Positions 1 to 8,076 of a stretch of DNA of 64,000 nt are shown piece after piece; positions within the stretch are counted from its first letter, which is position 1; every line of letters begins with the position of its first letter. This DNA comes from Bradyrhizobium elkanii WSM2783 (lineage in GTDB: Bacteria; Pseudomonadota; Alphaproteobacteria; Rhizobiales; Xanthobacteraceae): contig NZ_AXAP01000009.1 in NCBI RefSeq assembly GCF_000472865.1, forward strand, positions 1 through 64,000. Reading direction: 5' to 3'. Position numbers and translations under genes: made by a program. Under the pieces are notes generated by a model. It was not told the origin of the DNA, ran no database searches, and saw nothing but the letters and a program-made list of their open reading frames with translations.

Positions 1-113
1 AGCGCCTCCGGCTCGCTCGCCACCTTGGCTTCCCGCACGATCTTGCCGTTGGCGTCAACCACACACACGCTCGAGCATTCCAATGACACATCGATTCCGG
101 CATAGTGCTCCAT
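1..113 (-). CDS. IS110-family transposase, N-terminal part only
   Basis: The gene reads leftwards off the window edge, so only about 37 residues are visible, beginning MEHYAGIDVS. This matches the start of IS110-family DEDD transposases, in which the Asp of the GIDVS motif is the first catalytic acidic residue. A GGAGAGACGACC sequence lies directly before the ATG and serves as ribosome binding site. The family catalyses excision and insertion without long terminal inverted repeats. The rest of the protein, including the C-terminal serine-containing domain, is outside the window, so completeness cannot be judged. Confidence 0.85.
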   Translation of the reverse strand, partial: MEHYAGIDVSLECSSVCVVDANGKIVREAKVASEPEA

Positions 114-290
114 GGTCGTCTCTCCATGATGCTTGGTGCGAGGTCCATCCTCGACTCCGTCACACCATCAATGTGAGGGACGACCGCCCGCCCTCCAAGC
201 AAGCCGCGCGCAGCGCGCCACCCATAGCGCCGTAGCAAGCGCGGCTTGCTTGGAGGGCAGACCGCGGCCCGTTACCCCATCTACAAGATA
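114..290 (-). mobile_element. Non-coding end of the IS110 element, possible bridge-RNA region
   Basis: This stretch lies between the transposase start and the end of the next gene. In the IS110 group, the non-coding left end upstream of the transposase encodes a structured bridge RNA of about 180 nt (known for the family). Here the available space is of that size and holds a perfect 20-bp inverted repeat (190-209 and 239-258) plus smaller hairpins closer to the ATG. The outer boundary near 290 is a guess because no target duplication or second end is visible. Confidence 0.45.
190..258. repeat. Perfect 20-bp inverted repeat with 29-nt loop
   Basis: Bases 190-209 (gccctccaagcaagccgcgc) are exactly complementary in reverse to 239-258. 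The loop contains further GCGC complementarities. It lies inside the presumed non-coding IS110 end and would form a strong hairpin in a transcript of either strand. It may be part of the element's RNA or a cruciform or terminator-like structure. Confidence 0.8.
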
Positions 291-304
291 CTACGAAATC
301 ACCA

Positions 305-1012
305 TTACCCTCTCGGGCCGCGCAATTGCGTCGTCAGGCGGTCCATGGCGGCGGCGACGTCGCGCCATTGTGAGAGCCAGCTTCGCGGAAAGCGATAAGT
401 GAAGTCGGCGCCGTCGACGCGGTGTTCGCTCAGGCACATGCCGGGCGTCGGCGCGTCGCGCGTGCAGCGGGCGCTGAAGGTGGGCGACGTCGACGTGAAT
501 AAATCCTCGCCGCCATAGGGCGAACCGTCGCGGAACGCGCGCATCGTCAGGTCGTCGTCCGTGCTTGCCGCTTGATCGAGATAGCGCGGATAGATCGTGC
601 GCAGGCGGGTGTCGGGCGCAAGTGAATCGTGATGTGCCGCGATCGAAAGAAAGATCCTGTCGATCGGCTGCACCTTGTCCTCCACCGTCTCGGCGGTGAC
701 ATGCTTGCGCGCCGGAGGTTCGAGCGAGGGATAGGCAAAGCTGAGATCGACGCGCTCCTGCGCGCCCGAGTGGCGCTGGATCTTCATGCGCACCGCCGCC
801 GTCGGCACGTTGAACAGCGTGCCGCCGACACTGACCGGCAGCCTCGACGGATCGCTTGAGGGTACGGTGGTCCAGGTCGGCCACAACAGGTAGGTGACCA
901 GCGCGATCGCGCTGCAGGCGAGGGCGGCTGCAACCAGGATCGGCACGATGTGCGCGCGCGGATTCCTGCGCGTGTCGCGCGCAAGGTGCTGGGCCGTCGA
1001 GAGCAATGTCAT
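305..1012 (-). CDS. Membrane-anchored hypothetical protein
   Basis: A protein of about 235 residues with one N-terminal transmembrane helix (VPILVAAALACSAIALVTYL) preceded by a basic cytoplasmic stretch, followed by a periplasmic domain without a motif I recognise. Two cysteines near the C-terminus might form a disulfide. I chose the ATG at 1012 because it starts just before the basic segment. A GTG at 1066 in the same frame would add 18 residues. The stop lies next to the presumed IS110 end, so the element inserted just downstream of this gene. Function unknown. Confidence 0.6.
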   Translation of the reverse strand: MTLLSTAQHLARDTRRNPRAHIVPILVAAALACSAIALVTYLLWPTWTTVPSSDPSRLPVSVGGTLFNVPTAAVRMKIQRHSGAQERVDLSFAYPSLEPPARKHVTAETVEDKVQPIDRIFLSIAAHHDSLAPDTRLRTIYPRYLDQAASTDDDLTMRAFRDGSPYGGEDLFTSTSPTFSARCTRDAPTPGMCLSEHRVDGADFTYRFPRSWLSQWRDVAAAMDRLTTQLRGPRG

Positions 1013-1232
1013 CGAACGAGAATGGATGGGTTCGCGTGATGCCGAATCATCCGGCGAATATGCCACGCGGCGGCCAATTTCCGTATGATTTCAGGGAATC
1101 CGGCAAGCGGTGAGCCATGCGTAAAGGTAGCAATGTAGCTTCCATGTTAACCCTTTCTTAAGGATGATGTGGCGGCGGAGCGGCAATTTTGCCAAAGGAA
1201 GCGCGCGGTCTGTTGAGTAGCGGAAGTTTGCC

Positions 1233-1562
1233 ATGTCGCCCGATGCGCTGAACTCGTTCTTCGCCCTTTGCCTCGGCTTCGCGCTCGCCGGCGCACTTAC
1301 CAGCGGCTATCAAGCGATGGCGCAGCGGCCGGCCGGCTTCGGCCTGTTGCAGGAAGGCGCGGCGCCAAGGACTTTCGCCGCGGTGCCGTTCCTGGTGTTC
1401 GCCGCGCCCTTCATCATCATGCGCAACACGCTGCGTGGCGCCAAGATCGAAAGCCGCCGCTTCGAATTCGTGATGATGGCGACCATCATCGCCGGCTTCT
1501 GGAGCCTGATGTCCGGCACCTTCTTCCTGATGACATTGCGCGCCGCCGGCGTTCTCGTCTGA
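1233..1562 (+). CDS. Small integral membrane protein, unknown function
   Basis: A 109-residue protein with about three hydrophobic segments: residues 8-27, 48-62 and 81-105. A short polar loop (RGAKIESRRFEF) separates the last two. Proteins of this size and layout are common conserved unknowns in Bradyrhizobium. No enzymatic or transport motif is visible. It stands alone, with a palindromic repeat immediately downstream that may act as its transcription end. Confidence 0.7.
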   Translation: MSPDALNSFFALCLGFALAGALTSGYQAMAQRPAGFGLLQEGAAPRTFAAVPFLVFAAPFIIMRNTLRGAKIESRRFEFVMMATIIAGFWSLMSGTFFLMTLRAAGVLV

Positions 1563-1585
1563 GCGCTTCTTTACCGTTGTTCCCT

Positions 1586-1700
1586 AGAGCTTCGGTTCTG
1601 ATGGAATCAGAACCGAAGCTCTGGATTTTTGTTTTGACGCGTTTTCTTCACGCGAACCAGTATCCACTTCGCTCGAAAACGCCTTGGTCGCTCGCTTGAA
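1586..1700. repeat. Palindromic intergenic repeat, copy 1 (second copy at 52890)
   Basis: The core (1586-1622) is a perfect palindrome with 17-bp arms around GGA, followed by a conserved tail that includes tttgttttgacgcgtttt and ends near ttcgctcgaaaacgc. The same core and a similar tail occur at 52890-53050. Such palindromic units are typical scattered intergenic repeats in this genus. Here it may also terminate the upstream gene. Confidence 0.85.
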
Positions 1701-1747
1701 AAGCCTTTGACCGCTGTGCCAATGTCGCCTCGAAAGAGGAGACATCC

Positions 1748-2278
1748 ATGGCGATCTATGAACTGGACGGGCAGGGGCCCGATCTGCCGGCCGACGGCAA
1801 CTATTTCATCGCGGACACCGCAACCGTAATCGGCAAGGTGCGCCTGCTCAGCGGGGCCAGCGTGTGGTTCGGCGCGGTGCTGCGCGGTGACAATGAGTGG
1901 ATCGAAGTCGGCGAAGGCGCCAACGTCCAGGACAATTCCACCTGCCACACCGACCTCGGCTTTCCGCTCGTGATCGGCAAGAACGTCACCGTCGGCCACA
2001 ATGTGATCCTGCACGGCTGCACTCTGGAAGAGGGCGCCCTGGTCGGCATGGGATCGATCGTGATGAACGGCGCGCGCATCGGCCGCGAGAGCATCGTCGG
2101 CGCGGGCTCTGTGATCACCGAGGGCAAGGAGTTTCCGCCGCACTCGCTGATCATCGGTTCGCCCGCGCGCGTGATCCGGGCGCTGGATCCTGCGCAGGTC
2201 GCGAAGATGGGAAGCGCGGCGAAGTTCTATCAGCTCAACGGGCCGCGCTTCAAAAAGGGCCTCCGCAAGATCGGTTAA
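1748..2278 (+). CDS. Gamma-carbonic anhydrase family protein (left-handed beta-helix)
   Basis: A 176-residue hexapeptide-repeat protein of the YrdA/PaaY/CaiE type. The three metal-binding histidines of gamma-carbonic anhydrases are at positions 67 (CHTD), 84 (VGHNV) and 89 (LHG), and the conserved Arg is at 46 (LRGD). The repeats run from about residue 20 to 150, followed by a short C-terminal helix, so the trimeric fold is expected. A GAGGAG ribosome site precedes the ATG. Actual CO2 hydration activity is not certain, since many homologs are uncharacterised or act beside CoA metabolism. It is cytosolic and not in an obvious operon. Confidence 0.9.
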   Translation: MAIYELDGQGPDLPADGNYFIADTATVIGKVRLLSGASVWFGAVLRGDNEWIEVGEGANVQDNSTCHTDLGFPLVIGKNVTVGHNVILHGCTLEEGALVGMGSIVMNGARIGRESIVGAGSVITEGKEFPPHSLIIGSPARVIRALDPAQVAKMGSAAKFYQLNGPRFKKGLRKIG

Positions 2279-2292
2279 CGGTCCGAGCGGCG

Positions 2293-2526
2293 TCACGCTT
2301 CGGAACGTCCTTTCCTTGACTTCGGCGCTGCCGACTTGGCGGTATCTGTCTTCGACTTCGCGGCGCTTTTACGTAACGCGTCGCGCAGATCGATCGGAAT
2401 GCCGTGCTTCTTGAGCAGGTCTGCGAACGCTTCATCGGCCAATTCCTGAAATGTCGCCATCCTGTCGCGCCCGAGCTGCTTGAGCTTGTCGAACGTATCC
2501 TCGTCGAAAGCGATCAGTTTGCGCAT
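2293..2526 (-). CDS. Small ribbon-helix-helix-like protein
   Basis: A 77-residue basic protein beginning MRKLIAFDEDTFDKL. The N-terminal strand followed by two helices (residues 1-42) resembles ribbon-helix-helix or antitoxin-type DNA-binding proteins. The tail (45-77) is lysine- and alanine-rich and likely disordered. I chose the ATG at 2526 over a GTG at 2541 because the strand motif starts there. No toxin gene is adjacent. It converges on the gamma-carbonic anhydrase gene with a 14-nt gap. Confidence 0.6.
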   Translation of the reverse strand: MRKLIAFDEDTFDKLKQLGRDRMATFQELADEAFADLLKKHGIPIDLRDALRKSAAKSKTDTAKSAAPKSRKGRSEA

Positions 2527-2634
2527 CCTCGCACCTCGCACTGCGCCGGGCCCAATGGCTCCCGGAGCGTTTGGTTCCGGTAAGGAACGGCCGGCTTATC
2601 CCATCGTTAGCACGACAGGATAAGGGAGACGCTC

Positions 2635-3084
2635 ATGACCAGGAAATCGCTTGCGATCTTCATCACCGCTCTCGCGGTTCTCGCGGCGCCCGCGATGTCG
2701 CTTGCCCAAGGCGGAGGAGGCGGCGGGGGCGGGGGCGGTGGGGGCGGAGCAGGTGGTGGTGGCGCCGGTGGCGCAAGCGCGGGAGGTGCGGCGGGCGGAG
2801 CTTCCGGAGGCACCGGCAGCGCCACAGGGACCACCGGCACCGGTGGCTCGCCGTCCGGTTCGGTCGGCGGCCAGAGCAACCAGGCCATCAACCCCGGCAA
2901 CACCAATACCACTGCGAACCCACCGCCAGGGACCAACAGCGCTGGCACTGCGCAATCCTCCTCCGGTCCGGGGACCACGACCGGCTCTGCAGCCGGCCGG
3001 CAGAGGACCGGGGAAGATTCAGCGATCGATGCTGAGGACGCGCCGCTCGATCGCAAGATCAAGGGCATCTGCAAAGGCTGCTAG
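2635..3084 (+). CDS. Secreted glycine-rich protein
   Basis: The 149-residue product has a clear signal peptide (residues 1-25, ending AMSLAQ). An uninterrupted run of 13 glycines and a Gly/Ala/Ser/Thr-rich low-complexity region follow, to about residue 120. The tail (DRKIKGICKGC) carries two cysteines and could be a functional end. A GGGAGA ribosome site precedes the ATG. The low-complexity part is unstructured, and no catalytic function is visible. The glycine codons form a G-rich tract that could be length-variable. Role unknown, possibly surface or envelope. Confidence 0.65.
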   Translation: MTRKSLAIFITALAVLAAPAMSLAQGGGGGGGGGGGGGAGGGGAGGASAGGAAGGASGGTGSATGTTGTGGSPSGSVGGQSNQAINPGNTNTTANPPPGTNSAGTAQSSSGPGTTTGSAAGRQRTGEDSAIDAEDAPLDRKIKGICKGC

Positions 3085-3086
3085 AT

Positions 3087-3120
3087 CACTTCTGCCCGGC
3101 CTTTCGGTCGCGCAGAAGTG
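3087..3120 (+). terminator. Hairpin after the glycine-rich protein gene
   Basis: The arms cacttctgc and gcagaagtg form a 9-bp stem just after the stop codon. There is no T-tract, so it is at best a weak intrinsic terminator or a mRNA 3' end stabiliser. Confidence 0.4.
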
Positions 3121-3229
3121 AGCGCATTGTTCAACCGCACTCCCGGAACTCGCTCTAGATTGTGGCGGGCGCTTGCGATGGCTGGCGCAGGCCGCGCCGG
3201 TATTGGCAGGCCGTGATGGAGGTGCAGTG

Positions 3230-3757
3230 ATGTTGCGTAAAACGATGGTTGCCTTGCTGGCGGTAGCCTCGCTTGGAATTTTGACGATAGATACGGCGTC
3301 CGCGCGCGGCGGGTTTGGCGGCGGCGGTGGCTTTCACGGAGGCGGATTTGGCGGCGGTGGCTTTCGTGGTGGCGGTTTTGGCGGCGGTGGTTTCCGCGGC
3401 GGCAGTTTTGGTGGTGGAGGCTTCCGCGGCGCGGCCTTCGGCGGAGGCGGCTTCCGTTCGGCCGCGATCGGCGCCGGCGGCTTCCGTGCGGCCGGATTTC
3501 GTGGCGGCTTCTACCGGCCGGGCTGGGGGTATCGTTCCGGCTGGGGGTATCGTCGTGGATTTCCGTTCGCCGCCGCAGCGGTTGGTGTTGGCCTCGGCTA
3601 CGGGCTCTATGGCGACTGGCCTTATGACTCTTACGGCTACGGCGATCCCTACTACGGCTATTACGACAATTCCGGCTACGGCGGCTGCTACGTCGCCCAG
3701 CAGCGCGTCTTGACGTCATATGGCTGGCGCATCAGGTCGGTTGACGTCTGTGACTGA
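3230..3757 (+). CDS. Secreted glycine-rich protein with GGGGF repeats
   Basis: The 175-residue product starts with a signal peptide ending TASARG. Residues 25-100 are GGGGF(R/H)GG-type repeats. A tyrosine/glycine-rich stretch (YDSYGYGDPYYGYY) comes next, and the C-terminal segment (residues 150-175) carries two Cys (GGCYVAQQR and VDVCD) that may pair. The ATG at 3230 follows a GGAGGTG ribosome site, which rules out the longer in-frame start at 3173. This layout is common among exported proteins in Bradyrhizobium. Function unknown. Confidence 0.75.
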   Translation: MLRKTMVALLAVASLGILTIDTASARGGFGGGGGFHGGGFGGGGFRGGGFGGGGFRGGSFGGGGFRGAAFGGGGFRSAAIGAGGFRAAGFRGGFYRPGWGYRSGWGYRRGFPFAAAAVGVGLGYGLYGDWPYDSYGYGDPYYGYYDNSGYGGCYVAQQRVLTSYGWRIRSVDVCD

Positions 3758-3795
3758 ACCTGGCGCGCTGTAGCGAATTTATCGGGATGATGATT

Positions 3796-3826
3796 GCAGC
3801 CTCGGTGTTTTCCACATCGAGGCTGC
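3796..3826 (+). terminator. Hairpin downstream of the GGGGF-repeat protein gene
   Basis: The arms gcagcctcg and cgaggctgc form a 9-bp stem with a 13-nt loop, followed by a short T-containing stretch. It lies 38 nt after the stop codon and fits a transcription end between this gene and the small membrane protein gene. Confidence 0.5.
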
Positions 3827-3872
3827 ATCGTTTCTGCATAGGGGCTGGAACGTCGATTGCAGCGATTTCGAA

Positions 3873-4013
3873 ATGCTGAACACGCTCACCACCGCCGCCT
3901 TCACCTTCGTCTTCCTGGGCATCGTCATCGGCCTGGGCGCCGCCTTTGTCCTGATGTTCTGGGAAGTCGAACGGCAATTGACTAGGCCGCGCAACCGCGA
4001 TCGTCTCGGCTAG
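3873..4013 (+). CDS. 46-residue membrane protein upstream of the metal ATPase
   Basis: A short reading frame beginning MLNTLTTAAFTF encodes one hydrophobic helix (residues 8-30, ending FVLMFWE) and a basic cytoplasmic tail (RQLTRPRNRDRLG). The stop is 19 nt before the GTG start of the P-type ATPase, so the two may be co-transcribed. The clean membrane helix with a positively charged end is what a real small membrane protein looks like. No strong ribosome site is visible, so translation is not certain. Confidence 0.5.
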   Translation: MLNTLTTAAFTFVFLGIVIGLGAAFVLMFWEVERQLTRPRNRDRLG

Positions 4014-4032
4014 AACTCGTCGAGGTGACGTT

Positions 4033-6195
4033 GTGCCGACCGCCAATTCCTACAGACTGCGTATCGAGGGCATGGATTGCGCCGCGTGTGCGCTCAAGAT
4101 CGAGAACGCGATGCGTCGGCTGCCTGGAGTCACCGACATAGAGGTCAGCTTTACGACCGGAACGCTCGCCTTCCGGCTCGACGAGGACCGCACTGCGCCG
4201 CGTCTCATAGAGGATAAGGTCAGGGCGCTGGGCTATGCGCCGGCCGGCATGCCGTCGGCATTGGGAGGGAAGGCGCCGCGGAATCAGGAGCGGCAATCCC
4301 TGTGGCAGGGAGCCAAGGGCAGGCTCGTCCTCGGGACTGGCGTCCTGTTTGCTTTGGCATTCGTGCTTGCCAGCCTGTTCCCGGAGCTGGAGCGTTGGCT
4401 CTATTCGGCGGCGGCGGTTGTCAGTGTCCTGCCTTTTGCGCGGCGTGCGCTTGCCGGCGCCTTGTCCGGCTCGCCCTTCACCATCGAGACCCTCATGACG
4501 ACAGCGGCGCTCGGCGCGGTTGCCATCGGCGAAGCCGAGGAGGCGGCTGTTGTCGTCTTCCTGTTCGCGGTGGGCGAATTGCTCGAGACGGTCGCCGCCC
4601 GCCGCGCGCGGGCCGGGATCGAAGCGTTGATCGATCTCGTGCCGCGCAATGCCAGACGTCAGCGCGCGGCTTCTCTCGATGTCGAGGAGGTTCCGGTCGA
4701 TGATCTCGCGGTCGGCGATGTCGTGGTGGTTCGCCCCGGTGATCGCGTGCCCTCGGACGGCACCGTGATCGACGGCTCCTCGGAGGTCGATGAGTCACCG
4801 TTGACCGGCGAGTCCGTCCCCGTTCTCAAAGAAATCGGCGCGAACGTGTATGCCGGCAGCATCAATGCCAATGGCGAGCTGCGTGTCGAGATCGCGCGTG
4901 TCGCCACCGACAACACCATTGCCCGCATCATCCACATGGTGGAAGAAGCGCAGGAGTCGAAGGCGCCGACGGCGCGCATGATCGACTGTTTCAGCCGGTG
5001 GTATACGCCCGCCGCCATGCTCGTCGCGCTGCTTGTCGTCCTGATCCCGCCGTTCGGCTTCGGTGGTGACTGGATGACCTGGATCTACCGTGGCCTTGGC
5101 ACGCTGCTGATCGCCTGTCCCTGCGCATTGGTGATCTCCACCCCGGCCGCCATCGCGTCCGGCCTCGCCTCCGGTGCCCGGCAGGGATTGTTGATCAAGG
5201 GCGGAGCCGCGCTCGAGACGCTGGGCAAGGTCAGAACGATCGCCTTCGACAAGACGGGCACACTCACGCGTGGTCGTCCGCAGGTGACGGATGTCGTCGC
5301 GACGGTTGCGGACGAGCACACAGCTCTGGCCAGGGCGGCGGCGATCGAACGCAGCACCAATCATCCTCTCGGGCGCGCCATCATCGAGGAAGCCGAGAGA
5401 CGCGGGCTGGAGCTTCCCGCCACCTTCGGCGGCGGTGTCGTGACGCCTGGCAAAGCGGTGACGGCACGTCTGAGAAGCGGCTTTGCCTCGGTCGGTTCGC
5501 CCCGGTTCGCGAGCGAGCAGGCGAGCGTCGATCCCGGCGTCGTCGAAAGGATCAGCGCGCTCGAAGGCGAGGGCAAGACGGTGGTCGTCCTGCTGTCCGG
5601 CAAGGTGGTCGAGGGGCTGATCGCGCTCCGCGACGAGCCGCGAGAGGATGCGCATGAAGGCGTCAAACGGCTGACCGATAGCGGTCTCCGCACGATCATG
5701 CTGACTGGCGACAATGCCCGCACCGCCGATGACATCGCCGGTCATGTCGGGCTTGAGGCGCGTGCCGGGCTTCTGCCCGACGCCAAGCTCGCGGAGATCG
5801 GGCGGCTCAAGGAGGCCGGTCCGGTTGCGATGGTCGGCGACGGCATCAACGATGCGCCGGCACTCGCTGCGGCTTCCGTCGGCATTGCCATGGGCGGCGG
5901 AACGGACGTGGCGCTGGAGACCGCGGACGCGGCCCTGCTCAAGAACCGTGTTGTCGGTGTTGCCGAGCTGATCGCCCTGTCGCGAGCGACGCTCGGCAAC
6001 ATCTGGCAGAACATCACGATCGCGCTCGGCCTGAAGGCGGTGTTCCTTGCTACCACTCTGTTCGGCGTGACCACCTTGTGGATGGCCATCCTCGCCGATA
6101 CCGGCGCCACCGTGCTCGTCACCGCCAACGCGCTGCGCCTCTTGGCGCACCGCTTTGCAGATGGCGGCCTCAGCTCAGCACGCCGTATTTCTTGA
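4033..6195 (+). CDS. Heavy-metal P1B-type ATPase, Zn/Cd/Pb type
   Basis: A 720-residue ATP-driven metal exporter of the inner membrane. In order it has one N-terminal metal-binding domain (residues 5-70, GMDCAAC with Cys16 and Cys19), membrane segments, an actuator TGES motif and a CPC channel motif (Cys362, Cys364). These are followed by the phosphorylated Asp406 in DKTGT, the NHPLG nucleotide motif, Asp603 in GDGIND, and a last membrane pair containing DTGATVLVTANALRL. That last motif, with its conserved Asp, is characteristic of ZntA/CadA exporters rather than copper ATPases. Translation starts at a GTG. The 3' end overlaps the convergent hydrolase gene by 26 nt. No MerR-type regulator is adjacent. 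Confidence 0.93.
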   Translation: MPTANSYRLRIEGMDCAACALKIENAMRRLPGVTDIEVSFTTGTLAFRLDEDRTAPRLIEDKVRALGYAPAGMPSALGGKAPRNQERQSLWQGAKGRLVLGTGVLFALAFVLASLFPELERWLYSAAAVVSVLPFARRALAGALSGSPFTIETLMTTAALGAVAIGEAEEAAVVVFLFAVGELLETVAARRARAGIEALIDLVPRNARRQRAASLDVEEVPVDDLAVGDVVVVRPGDRVPSDGTVIDGSSEVDESPLTGESVPVLKEIGANVYAGSINANGELRVEIARVATDNTIARIIHMVEEAQESKAPTARMIDCFSRWYTPAAMLVALLVVLIPPFGFGGDWMTWIYRGLGTLLIACPCALVISTPAAIASGLASGARQGLLIKGGAALETLGKVRTIAFDKTGTLTRGRPQVTDVVATVADEHTALARAAAIERSTNHPLGRAIIEEAERRGLELPATFGGGVVTPGKAVTARLRSGFASVGSPRFASEQASVDPGVVERISALEGEGKTVVVLLSGKVVEGLIALRDEPREDAHEGVKRLTDSGLRTIMLTGDNARTADDIAGHVGLEARAGLLPDAKLAEIGRLKEAGPVAMVGDGINDAPALAAASVGIAMGGGTDVALETADAALLKNRVVGVAELIALSRATLGNIWQNITIALGLKAVFLATTLFGVTTLWMAILADTGATVLVTANALRLLAHRFADGGLSSARRIS

Positions 6196-7051
6196 ACCAG
6201 GCCTGCATCTGCGCCCACGCGTCTTCGGCGGCTTCCTTGCGATAGCTCGTACGATAATCGGCATGGAAGCCGTGCGGTGCCCCCGGATAGATCTTGAACT
6301 CCGCGGTCTTCTTGTCCGCGGCGAGCGCCGCCTTGAACGCTTCGACCTGCGAGACCGGGATGCCGGTGTCGGCTTCGCCATAGAAGCCGATCACCGGCGC
6401 CTTCATCTCGGGTGCAAGCTGCATCGGGCTCTTCGGCCAAACCGGGTTCTGCGGATCGACCGGCGGACCATAGAACGAGGCGCCCGCCTTCAGCGCGGGG
6501 TTGTGAGCGGCATATTCCCAGACCGTGCGTCCGCCGCGGCAGAAGCCGACAATGCCGAGGCGGGAGGTGTCGCCGCCTTGCGATTTCGCCCAGGCCACGG
6601 TGGCGTCGAGGTCGGACAGGAGCTCGGCGTCCGGCTTGGTGTTCACGAGCGGCAGGAGCTGCTGAATGTCGGTGATCTTGGTGAGATCGCCCTTGCGGAA
6701 ATAGTAGTCGGGCGCCACCGCAAACGCGCCGAGCTTGGCGAGCCGGCGCGTCACGTCCTTGATGTATTCGTGCAGACCGAAAATCTCCATCGCGACCAGG
6801 ATGACCGGCGGATTGCTGACGCCGGCTGGCCGCGCGAAATAGGCGGGCATCTCGCCATCGGCCACCTTGATCTTGGCCTCGCCCGCAGTGAGGCCGGCGG
6901 GATCGGTCTTGATCACGTCGGCCCGCACGGGACCGGCGGCGAGGGTGTAGCCGGCTGCAACGGCGGCCGAAGCCGTCATGAAGCCGCGGCGCGAGAAGGG
7001 GGCGGTTTTTGTCAGTCCGATGACATCCGAGGGCAGGGATTCAGCGCGCAT
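6170..7051 (-). CDS. Dienelactone hydrolase family protein, Tat-exported
   Basis: A 293-residue alpha/beta hydrolase. The N-terminus carries a twin-arginine signal (SRRGFMTASAAVAAG), so it is predicted to be exported folded. The family nucleophile is the Cys in GFCRGG, with Asp in GEADTG and His in PGAPHGFH forming the Cys-Asp-His triad of dienelactone hydrolases. I chose the ATG at 7051 because GAGG lies 7 nt upstream, while an ATG at 7063 has no ribosome site. The natural substrate is unknown. The gene overlaps the ATPase gene tail to tail. Confidence 0.85.
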   Translation of the reverse strand: MRAESLPSDVIGLTKTAPFSRRGFMTASAAVAAGYTLAAGPVRADVIKTDPAGLTAGEAKIKVADGEMPAYFARPAGVSNPPVILVAMEIFGLHEYIKDVTRRLAKLGAFAVAPDYYFRKGDLTKITDIQQLLPLVNTKPDAELLSDLDATVAWAKSQGGDTSRLGIVGFCRGGRTVWEYAAHNPALKAGASFYGPPVDPQNPVWPKSPMQLAPEMKAPVIGFYGEADTGIPVSQVEAFKAALAADKKTAEFKIYPGAPHGFHADYRTSYRKEAAEDAWAQMQAWFKKYGVLS

Positions 7052-7446
7052 GCGGGGCCTCATTTCAAAATGTTTTGCAGACCATCGACCCGATCGAGGG
7101 GTGGGCGAGACCGGGTTCAAAAGCGGCGGCATTCAGCAAGCAAAGCCTGCCGCTGGCAAGTCACCAGCGTGAGAGGCGGCCAAAGCGATCGGTGAAAAGG
7201 GCCACCCGTGGCGGAAGCGGGGCCCTCTAAAAGAACAAGGCCGTTGACGCAGTATACCGCCAACGACCTTGCCAGCCCCGGATATTGAAATCGGCTCACG
7301 CCATCCGGTAGGCGGCACCTTGCCCCGGAATCAGGTTCCCGAATGTGAACTAGTTCACAAAGTCGGCGAAAAAAACCGTATCGAGATTCGGCAGCGACGG
7401 TGGATATGTCCCGCGGGTCAGGGGTTTGGCGGTGATTTCGACCGAC
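7052..7446. other. Intergenic region, no gene seen
   Basis: About 390 nt between two minus-strand genes. The right part holds a terminator-like hairpin at 7237-7270, and the left part should contain the promoter of the dienelactone hydrolase gene. Reading frames here are short and unlike proteins. Confidence 0.6.
7237..7270 (-). terminator. Terminator candidate for the coiled-coil membrane protein gene
   Basis: The arms aaggccgttg and caacgacctt pair with one mismatch. On the minus strand the hairpin is followed by TGTTCTTTT, giving a reasonable intrinsic terminator downstream of the gene ending at 7447. Confidence 0.55.
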
Positions 7447-7926
7447 TCAGCCGCGGCGCTTGCGTCCGCTGCGAATCGCGTGCGACCGGGATCGTTTGCG
7501 GACGGGTTCGGCCGCCGGCTCATTGGCCTGGGCGCTGGCGAAGGATTGCCTCAAGCCCTCGACCGCTTCGGTCAGTGCCGTGACCTGCTCGGACAGCTTC
7601 TTCGTATCGGCCTGCTGGGAGGCGAGCATCCGGCGCATGGCCTGCAACTGGTCCTGCACCATCTGGAGCTGGTCGATTGATTCCTGCTGGGTCGCTTCCA
7701 ACCCCTTGGTTTTCTCGACGAGCTGCTCGGACACCTGCGCGGTGCGGGCCTGCAATTGCCGGCTGGCGATGACCCGATCGGACTCCGGCGATGTGCCGGT
7801 AGTGACCCGGTACAGCGCGATCGCGCCGATCCCGAACAGGACCAGAAAGAGCCCGACGGCGGTGACCGCAATCGGCTGCACACCAATGCGCAAGGCGCTG
7901 GTGGAATTCCCGGGGGTGAGGTCCAT
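7447..7926 (-). CDS. Membrane-anchored coiled-coil protein, unknown function
   Basis: The 159-residue product has one transmembrane helix (residues 18-40, PIAVTAVGLFLVLFGIGAIA). A long heptad-rich helix, roughly residues 55-130 and rich in Gln, Glu and Leu, follows, and the tail is highly basic (RKRSRSHAIRSGRKRRG). The start MDLTPGNSTS at 7926 is preferred to upstream starts because it begins close to the membrane helix. The basic tail could contact nucleic acid or phospholipid head groups. I do not recognise a named family. Confidence 0.6.
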   Translation of the reverse strand: MDLTPGNSTSALRIGVQPIAVTAVGLFLVLFGIGAIALYRVTTGTSPESDRVIASRQLQARTAQVSEQLVEKTKGLEATQQESIDQLQMVQDQLQAMRRMLASQQADTKKLSEQVTALTEAVEGLRQSFASAQANEPAAEPVRKRSRSHAIRSGRKRRG

Positions 7927-8027
7927 CATTCGACACCAAACCGGACTAATTCTAAAGGTTCCGAATACCACAACCTCAGCGCGCCTAAAACCCCGTGATT
8001 TGTCCCGTATTGGTACGCATTGGCACT

Positions 8028-8053
8028 AAAAACCTGCGAAATCGAGGTTTTTT
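8028..8053 (-). terminator. Terminator of the HSL-type hydrolase gene
   Basis: The arms aaaaacct and aggttttt flank a 9-nt loop. Both strands end in a T-run, so it can terminate in either direction. It lies 24 nt downstream of the hydrolase stop. Confidence 0.6.
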
Positions 8054-8076
8054 GGCTCAAGCGACCACCAGACGCG

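Noticed and set aside
1586..1622. Palindrome considered as a CRISPR or integrase attachment site
   Set aside because: Only two dispersed copies exist in the window, no spacers are present and no integrase or Cas gene is near. It fits a scattered palindromic repeat.
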